64,000 nt of DNA from positions 324,289 through 388,288 of the forward strand of contig JAJNBJ010000002.1 of NCBI GenBank assembly GCA_021155965.1, given 5' to 3'. Numbering within the stretch: position 1 is the first letter of the stretch; each line of letters begins with the position of its first letter. Below the pieces are notes generated by a model. It saw only the letters and a program-made list of their open reading frames with translations, was not told the origin of the DNA and did no database searches. Both the position numbers and the translations under genes were made by a program. This DNA comes from Flavipsychrobacter sp. (GTDB lineage: Bacteria > Bacteroidota > Bacteroidia > Chitinophagales > Chitinophagaceae). Of the stretch, positions 58,997 through 64,000 are shown piece by piece.

Positions 58997-61137
58997 AGCA
59001 TTGGCTGCACTTTAGCCTGCACTACAGGCGCCTCGACATAGTACATCATCAGTTTGCCTTTGTTTTTAGCCTCTATCTCTCCACGGTAGCTGCAAATGAA
59101 TTTGTCCTTTACCAGCTCATAGGTACTAGCGGAAATATTTATTTTACCCTCGCTGCCATTCTGCTCCATCCGGGCGGCAGTATTTACCGTATCGCCCCAG
59201 ATATCGTAGGCAAATTTCTTAACGCCCACAATGCCGGCCACCACCTTGCCTGAATTGATACCGATACGGATGCCAAAGGAACCGGAGCCGTAAACTTTTT
59301 TGCGTTCGTTCATGAAATCCCTGATCTCTATTGCCGCTTTAACGATATCGCCTGCATGGTTACTGTTGGGGTTTGGCAAACCAGACACTGCAACATAACC
59401 ATCGCCTACGGTCTTTATTTTTTCAATTCTGTACTTGCTGATAATATGGTCGAATGCCTCGAAGCAGGTGTGCAACTCAGCAACCAGCTCCTCCGGGGTA
59501 TAACGTTCCCCGGCAAGCGTGAAACCCACAAAATCGGTTATCAGTACGGTAACGCTATCAAACGATTTGGCTTTTACCCTGCCTTTTGCTTTTAGCTCAA
59601 TAGCTACATCAGGGGGGAGAATGTTGAGCAGCAACTGTTCTGAGACCTGCTTTTCCCTGTTCAATGCTTCGTTGGCACGGGTGATGGAGACATTGGCCTT
59701 TTTTTGCCCTCTGTAACCCCGGTAAATAAAAAATGCAACAACCAGCACCATGACCACCATTACAAGGCCACCATAACTCATTATCTTCTGCTGTTGCATT
59801 TCCAGTTTTGCGGCAGCATCTTTCTTAGCCTGCACCAGTTTGTCATCTGCCAACTTCCTGTTGAACTCACCCTGCATTTGTATGCTGGTTATCTGCCTTG
59901 CTTTATCTGCGCTGTATACACTGTCCCGCAATACTATATAATGTTTATAGGCATCGAATGCAGCGGCGGTATTCCTTCCCTTTTCATAGGCTGAACTCAA
60001 TGCGGCCCATGCGGTAGCCTCCTCATCGACATTGCCTGCTGCATTGCAGAGTGTAATGGCTTTTTTTAAATTGTCTATCGCTTTCCCGGTATTGTTCTGA
60101 ACAATATATATTTTGCCAAGCAGCAAGTAGGTACCGGGTAATACACCATTATTTGCGCTGCTATTTGCTGCCTGCCCTGCATAGTTCATTGCCTTCCCTG
60201 CATCCCCGGTTTCAAGATAAATATTGCCGATCCTGTTCAGTATATCGGCTTCGCTGGCTGCATCTTTTACGGTCCTGCTCAGGCGCAGGGCTTCCTCATA
60301 ATTTTCAATTGCCTGCGAATATTCCTTCTTTAGCTGAAAAGCTTTGCCTATACCCAGGAATATCCAAAGGTCAATGTCCGTGTTTTTGATATTGTTATTA
60401 TGTAAATGCGCCAGGTGGTAGTGGTCGAGTGCTTTATCAAACTGGGACATTTGTACATCCACATAAGCTATGCTGATGAGCAGGCCCATAAGCGTGAGGC
60501 TATCGTTAACTGTAGCTTCCTGTTTCTTTTTCAGCTCCTTGTCCTGGATATTATATGCTTCTTCAAAACAGGCTGCTGCATTTGGATAGTCGCCAATATC
60601 CAGGTATAGTGTTCCCATATTTCCCAAATTGCCTTGCAGCTTTTCGGGCCTTTTATCCAGTTGCATGGCCATCCGATAATGTTCAAGGGCCTTATCATGT
60701 TCCAGGTTACTTTTATAAGATTTTGCAATAAGCGAATGAACAAACCCTTTTTCCTGCCTGTCACCCATTGCACTTGCTTCAGCAATTGCTTTATTAAACC
60801 AATAAATCGCTTTGGTATGGTCATGTGCACGGTGGAAATAATGCAGGCCCAGCCATTTATATGCGGCCTCTATGTTTTTTACCTTGCTGTTTTTTTGTGC
60901 AATAGCCAGGTAGCTGTTTATATATTTCAGGCTGCGTGCAGTGTCTACCCTATCGGTAAGCAGGTATAATGCTTCAAGAAAGCCAAGCCTGTCAGTGTCA
61001 TGCCTGGCTTTCCTCATAGTACGCTCCAAAGAATCGATCTTACTTTGGCTTACATCTTGTGCAAATATATTTCCTACATTTCCAAATGTGAGCAACAGCA
61101 ACAGAATAACATTAAAAATGGCATGCGTATATTTCAT
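58993..61137 (-). CDS. TPR-containing class III adenylate cyclase
   Basis: This 714-residue receptor-type cyclase has a signal peptide (residues 1-27), about eight TPR-like repeats (about 50-400; for example AIYWFNKAIAEASAMGDRQEKGFVHSLIAKSY), a coiled region and a transmembrane helix at about 455-473 (YGGLVMVVMVLVVAFFIYR). The TPR part is therefore periplasmic and the catalytic domain (about 520-700) cytoplasmic. Metal-binding aspartates are D535 (LITDFVGFT) and D579 (KTVGDGY). The base-selecting pair K575 and D645 (YDIWGD) indicates ATP rather than GTP. N652 and R656 (NTAAR) stabilise the transition state. All catalytic residues are present, so active cAMP synthesis is likely. The signal sensed by the TPR domain is unknown. 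Confidence 0.9.
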   Translation of the reverse strand: MKYTHAIFNVILLLLLTFGNVGNIFAQDVSQSKIDSLERTMRKARHDTDRLGFLEALYLLTDRVDTARSLKYINSYLAIAQKNSKVKNIEAAYKWLGLHYFHRAHDHTKAIYWFNKAIAEASAMGDRQEKGFVHSLIAKSYKSNLEHDKALEHYRMAMQLDKRPEKLQGNLGNMGTLYLDIGDYPNAAACFEEAYNIQDKELKKKQEATVNDSLTLMGLLISIAYVDVQMSQFDKALDHYHLAHLHNNNIKNTDIDLWIFLGIGKAFQLKKEYSQAIENYEEALRLSRTVKDAASEADILNRIGNIYLETGDAGKAMNYAGQAANSSANNGVLPGTYLLLGKIYIVQNNTGKAIDNLKKAITLCNAAGNVDEEATAWAALSSAYEKGRNTAAAFDAYKHYIVLRDSVYSADKARQITSIQMQGEFNRKLADDKLVQAKKDAAAKLEMQQQKIMSYGGLVMVVMVLVVAFFIYRGYRGQKKANVSITRANEALNREKQVSEQLLLNILPPDVAIELKAKGRVKAKSFDSVTVLITDFVGFTLAGERYTPEELVAELHTCFEAFDHIISKYRIEKIKTVGDGYVAVSGLPNPNSNHAGDIVKAAIEIRDFMNERKKVYGSGSFGIRIGINSGKVVAGIVGVKKFAYDIWGDTVNTAARMEQNGSEGKINISASTYELVKDKFICSYRGEIEAKNKGKLMMYYVEAPVVQAKVQPML

Positions 61138-61270
61138 GTTATTAATATGTTATCTGCAACAAAATATCAATGCGGTGTTTTTGAAGTTTGTACATTAGCT
61201 CCGTTCAAATGTATTAATTATCTCACCGAAATCATAAAAAAGCTTTACTAATAACTTTAAAAAAACAAAT

Positions 61271-61720
61271 ATGAGGTTCCCATCTATTATAAACTGCATA
61301 GCAATAACGTGCTCATTGTTTATCATTAGCACAGCATTTGCAGGTACCGGCAAGGTAAATTTTGGCGCATATGCAGCCGGACAAGGCTGCTCGGGCACCG
61401 GCATTTGCAATGCCGGATCTGTAACGGGCGCGGCGGTTACATTTAATTATTATCAAAACCTGGATACAGCAGGTGGCACTTTCAAGAAGCTCGTCATGGT
61501 GGTAAATTATGAGCAGGCTGCCGAATACGGCTTTACTGGCAGTCCGAATGGCGGCACTTATGTGTTTCACGGCGGTTATCCGTTCAACCATCCCGGAGAC
61601 CAGAACCTCGGGGTACCATCTACCTTTTCTATTCCGGCCGACTATGCATGCATTTATGGGCCCAAAGATCCCCAAGGTAAGATCAGGTTGGTAATTACCG
61701 AGTTTACTTTGCACAAATAG
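61271..61720 (+). CDS. Secreted protein of unknown function
   Basis: This 149-residue protein has a signal peptide (MRFPSIINCIAITCSLFIISTAFA-G). The mature part opens with a Gly-rich Cys pair (FGAYAAGQGCSGTGICNAGS), then VTFNYYQNLDTAGGTFKKLVMVVNYEQAAEYGF, FHGGYPFNHPGDQNLGVPSTFSIPADYACIYGP and RLVITEFTLHK. No family is recognised. The CSGTGIC pair could form a disulfide or bind metal. It is convergent with the ABC transporter gene with a 9-nt gap. Confidence 0.6.
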   Translation: MRFPSIINCIAITCSLFIISTAFAGTGKVNFGAYAAGQGCSGTGICNAGSVTGAAVTFNYYQNLDTAGGTFKKLVMVVNYEQAAEYGFTGSPNGGTYVFHGGYPFNHPGDQNLGVPSTFSIPADYACIYGPKDPQGKIRLVITEFTLHK

Positions 61721-61729
61721 AAAAGCAGG

Positions 61730-63493
61730 TCAGAGCACCTCTTTTTCCTTCATTTGCTCAACGGCGGTGTAGAGGTTGTAATATGCGCCCTGTGCAGCAA
61801 TAAGCGAATTGTGGTTGCCCCGCTCCACGATATTGCCTTTATCCATAACTATGATCTCGTTAGCTTTGCGAATGGTGGAGAGGCGATGTGCAATGACAAT
61901 AGATGTTCGTCCTTTTATCAGCGTATCTATTGCATGCTGGATCAGCAGCTCGCTTTCGCTGTCAACTGATGAGGTGGCTTCGTCAAGGATAAGTATAGAA
62001 GGTCCGTACAATAATGCACGAGCAAATGAGATTAACTGGCGCTGCCCTTGGGAGAGGGTATTTCCACGTTCCATCACATCAAAGTCGTAGCCACCGGGCA
62101 ACCGCATGATAAAATCGTGGATACCGAGCATTTTTGCCACTTCCTCTACTTTACTGCGTGGTATATCGGGGTTGCGTAAAGTGATGTTATCTGCGATAGT
62201 ACCCGAGAACAGGAAAACATCCTGCAGCACAATACCAATGTGGGAACGCAGGTTGCTGACATCATACTCACGTAACTCGCGACCATCTATATAAATATGC
62301 CCGTTCTCAATCTCGTACATCCTATTGAGTATGCTTACCAGAGATGTTTTGCCTGCGCCGGTATGGCCTACCACCGCCAGCGTTTTACCTGCATCGACGG
62401 AAAAGGAGATACCTTTTAGTACGGGTACACCCGGCTTGTAGCTAAAGTCTACATTACGGAACTCCACATCTCCTTTTATGTGCCCTGCTATATACGCGCC
62501 GTTATCATGCAGGTGCTCGTTACTGTCCAGCACAGTGAATACACGCTCCCCTGCTATCACGCCCATCTGTAAGACATTGAACTTATCCGCCATCATACGA
62601 AGCGGGCGGAACAACAAGTTGAGGTACATAACAAAGGCTATAATAACACCGGGGGTAGTTTTATAATCCATGATGCGTACGGCACCATACCATACGAGCA
62701 GGCCAAGCGATGCCGCAAGAATAATTTCGACTATAGGGAAGAAAACAGAATAAGCGAAAATGCCCTTAATATTAGCATCGCGGTGCTCTTTATTGGTCTC
62801 TTTGAATTTATTCATCTCGCGCTGCTCTGCAGCAAACACCTGCACAATGTACATTCCCGTAAGATGCTCCTGTACAAAAGCATTGAGCGCAGCAACTGCA
62901 TTGCGGACACGCTGAAAAGACTTATTCACAGCCTCTTTGAACCACCAGGTGGCAACAATAAGTATGGGGAAAGTTGAAAGACATACCAAGGTTAGCCGCC
63001 AATCAGTTACGAGCATCACAATAATGATAGCAATGATCGTAAGTATATCGGCAACAATGGAAATGATACCTTCAGAAAAAATGTCGTTGATAGCCTCTAT
63101 ATCATTGATAGTACGTGTGGTGAGCGTGCCGATGGGGGTACGGTCGTAGTAGGAGATGTTCTGAAAGAGAATCTTCTTGAAAACATTATTACGCAAGTCG
63201 TTAACCACCACCTGCCCAAGCCAGTTGGCGCGGTAACTGAACCAGAAACGCAACAGGCTTTCCACCAGCAGGATGCCGAACTGGAATACGCTGATCCAGA
63301 TAAGGCCCATCAGCAGGTTCTCCTGTATATATTTATCAACGGATACTTTTATCAGGTATGGCCGGAGGGGGGAAATGACTGCCAGGATAATTGCAAGTAC
63401 CATGGCAAGATACAAGGTCTTCCGGTACGGCCGGGTAAAAGAAAAGATGCGCCGTAACAGTTTGAAGTCAAATATCTTTTTTGCCGTATCCAT
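61730..63493 (-). CDS. ABC exporter, MsbA-like permease-ATPase fusion
   Basis: This 587-residue half-transporter is made of a six-helix membrane domain (about 20-315) fused to an ATPase domain (about 340-580). The ATPase has Walker A GHTGAGKTS, the Q-loop in IGIVLQDVFLFSGTI, signature LSQGQ and Walker B LILDEATSSVD, with the H-loop IVIAHRLSTI. It belongs to the lipid/multidrug exporter branch (MsbA/LmrA/BmrA type) and is expected to act as a dimer in the inner membrane. It lies 2 nt downstream of prfB in the same orientation and so is probably coexpressed. Confidence 0.92.
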   Translation of the reverse strand: MDTAKKIFDFKLLRRIFSFTRPYRKTLYLAMVLAIILAVISPLRPYLIKVSVDKYIQENLLMGLIWISVFQFGILLVESLLRFWFSYRANWLGQVVVNDLRNNVFKKILFQNISYYDRTPIGTLTTRTINDIEAINDIFSEGIISIVADILTIIAIIIVMLVTDWRLTLVCLSTFPILIVATWWFKEAVNKSFQRVRNAVAALNAFVQEHLTGMYIVQVFAAEQREMNKFKETNKEHRDANIKGIFAYSVFFPIVEIILAASLGLLVWYGAVRIMDYKTTPGVIIAFVMYLNLLFRPLRMMADKFNVLQMGVIAGERVFTVLDSNEHLHDNGAYIAGHIKGDVEFRNVDFSYKPGVPVLKGISFSVDAGKTLAVVGHTGAGKTSLVSILNRMYEIENGHIYIDGRELREYDVSNLRSHIGIVLQDVFLFSGTIADNITLRNPDIPRSKVEEVAKMLGIHDFIMRLPGGYDFDVMERGNTLSQGQRQLISFARALLYGPSILILDEATSSVDSESELLIQHAIDTLIKGRTSIVIAHRLSTIRKANEIIVMDKGNIVERGNHNSLIAAQGAYYNLYTAVEQMKEKEVL

Positions 63494-63495
63494 AC

Positions 63496-64000
63496 TTATT
63501 CAGCAGTGGTATTCGCGCTCATCAGGTATGCTTTAATAAAACCATCCAGTTCTCCATCCATTACCGGCTGCACATTGCCTACTTCGTAATCTGTGCGGTG
63601 GTCTTTGATCATCTTGTAGGGATGAAAAACATAGGAACGTATTTGCGAACCCCACTCAATTTTTTTCTTGCCTGCATTGGTAGCATTCAATACTTCCTGG
63701 CGCTTGCGCAGTTCTTCCTCATACAAACGGCTTTTCAGCATGGTCATGGCTTTCTCCCTGTTCTCGCCCTGCGTGCGTGCCTGCTGGCATTCCACAATAA
63801 TACCAGTAGGTATGTGTTTCAGCCGCACCGCCGTCTCCACCTTGTTCACATTCTGGCCACCGGAACCGCCTGAACGGAAGAATGCCCACTCCACTTCTGC
63901 CGGGCTTACCTGTATATCGATAGTGTCATCAATAAGCGGATAAACAAATACAGATGCAAACGAGGTATGCCTGCGGGCATTAGAATCGAAAGGGGAGATA
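63496..64000 (-). CDS. prfB: Peptide chain release factor 2 (N-terminal part outside the window)
   Basis: The frame is open to the window edge, so the first two-thirds of the gene are missing. About 167 C-terminal residues are seen: [59 protein letters not shown] with the GGQ peptidyl-hydrolysis motif, [34 protein letters not shown] and [22 protein letters not shown]. The [16 protein letters not shown] pattern and [10 protein letters not shown] are RF2 rather than RF1. The 3' end is 2 nt from the ABC exporter gene. The possible programmed frameshift site lies outside. Confidence 0.92.
   Translation of the reverse strand, partial: ISPFDSNARRHTSFASVFVYPLIDDTIDIQVSPAEVEWAFFRSGGSGGQNVNKVETAVRLKHIPTGIIVECQQARTQGENREKAMTMLKSRLYEEELRKRQEVLNATNAGKKKIEWGSQIRSYVFHPYKMIKDHRTDYEVGNVQPVMDGELDGFIKAYLMSANTTAE

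Overview
This 64 kb window is chromosomal DNA from a member of the Bacteroidota, most likely a Chitinophagaceae-like environmental species (inference). Three things point there. Two giant surface proteins end in type IX secretion (T9SS) sorting domains, one type A and one type B. GldN-type T9SS components and the DUF4270 and DUF4249 lipoprotein families are present. Promoters follow the Bacteroidota TTTG-N19-20-TAnnTTTG pattern, with few Shine-Dalgarno sequences. Most genes are housekeeping or cell-envelope genes. I see no tRNA, rRNA, CRISPR array, prophage or transposase.

Layout. 1-1103: 3' end of a GreA/GreB-like gene and a small secreted protein. 1152-10005: an 8.4 kb gene for a 2797-residue protein with about 29 Ig-like modules and a type A sorting tail, plus a small secreted companion. 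10217-12737: uxs and ugd (UDP-glucose to UDP-glucuronate to UDP-xylose). 13243-16906: clpS, an OsmC-type protein and a DPP-IV-like peptidase. 16965-20245: a YihY-type membrane protein, a haem-plus-copper monooxygenase-like lipoprotein and a secreted redoxin. 20468-22356: two adjacent genes with three GldN-like domains in all. 22407-28216: cvfB-like, mltG, a VOC protein, gapA and pgk. 28295-34963: a second giant Ig-like protein with a type B (CHU_C) tail.

35152-46586 is a glycan-degradation locus: GH20 hexosaminidase, GH2 mannosidase or glucosaminidase, GH92 and GH125 alpha-mannosidases, and a ROK sugar kinase. Together they could take apart N-glycan or mannan-type glycans, with hydrolysis outside the cytoplasm and phosphorylation inside. 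No SusC/SusD pair is adjacent. 46836-51932 holds panC, a short glycogen-synthase-like gene, a DUF4270 lipoprotein gene and glmS. 52516-55487 is a small accessory cluster (AraC regulator, small membrane protein, thioredoxin-reductase-like flavoprotein with a Tat-like leader, DUF4386). 55617-64000: a TonB-dependent receptor with a DUF4249 partner, a TPR-containing adenylate cyclase, an ABC exporter and the 3' part of prfB.

The most unusual signal is non-coding. Four of the longest gene-free stretches carry members of what looks like one family of modular intergenic elements. Two members (19276-19586 and, inverted, 45174-45502) are alignable over about 300 bp. Each has a TGGCAC-N5-TTGC head matching a sigma-54 -24/-12 promoter, then an array of GGTATAATTATACC palindromes repeated every 21 bp, about two helical turns. 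The other two (12978-13112 and 52017-52093) carry three 11-bp GTGCGCAAATA-type iterons exactly 6 bp from an ATTGATNATCAAT palindrome. In all four, the TGGCAC head points toward the next downstream gene.
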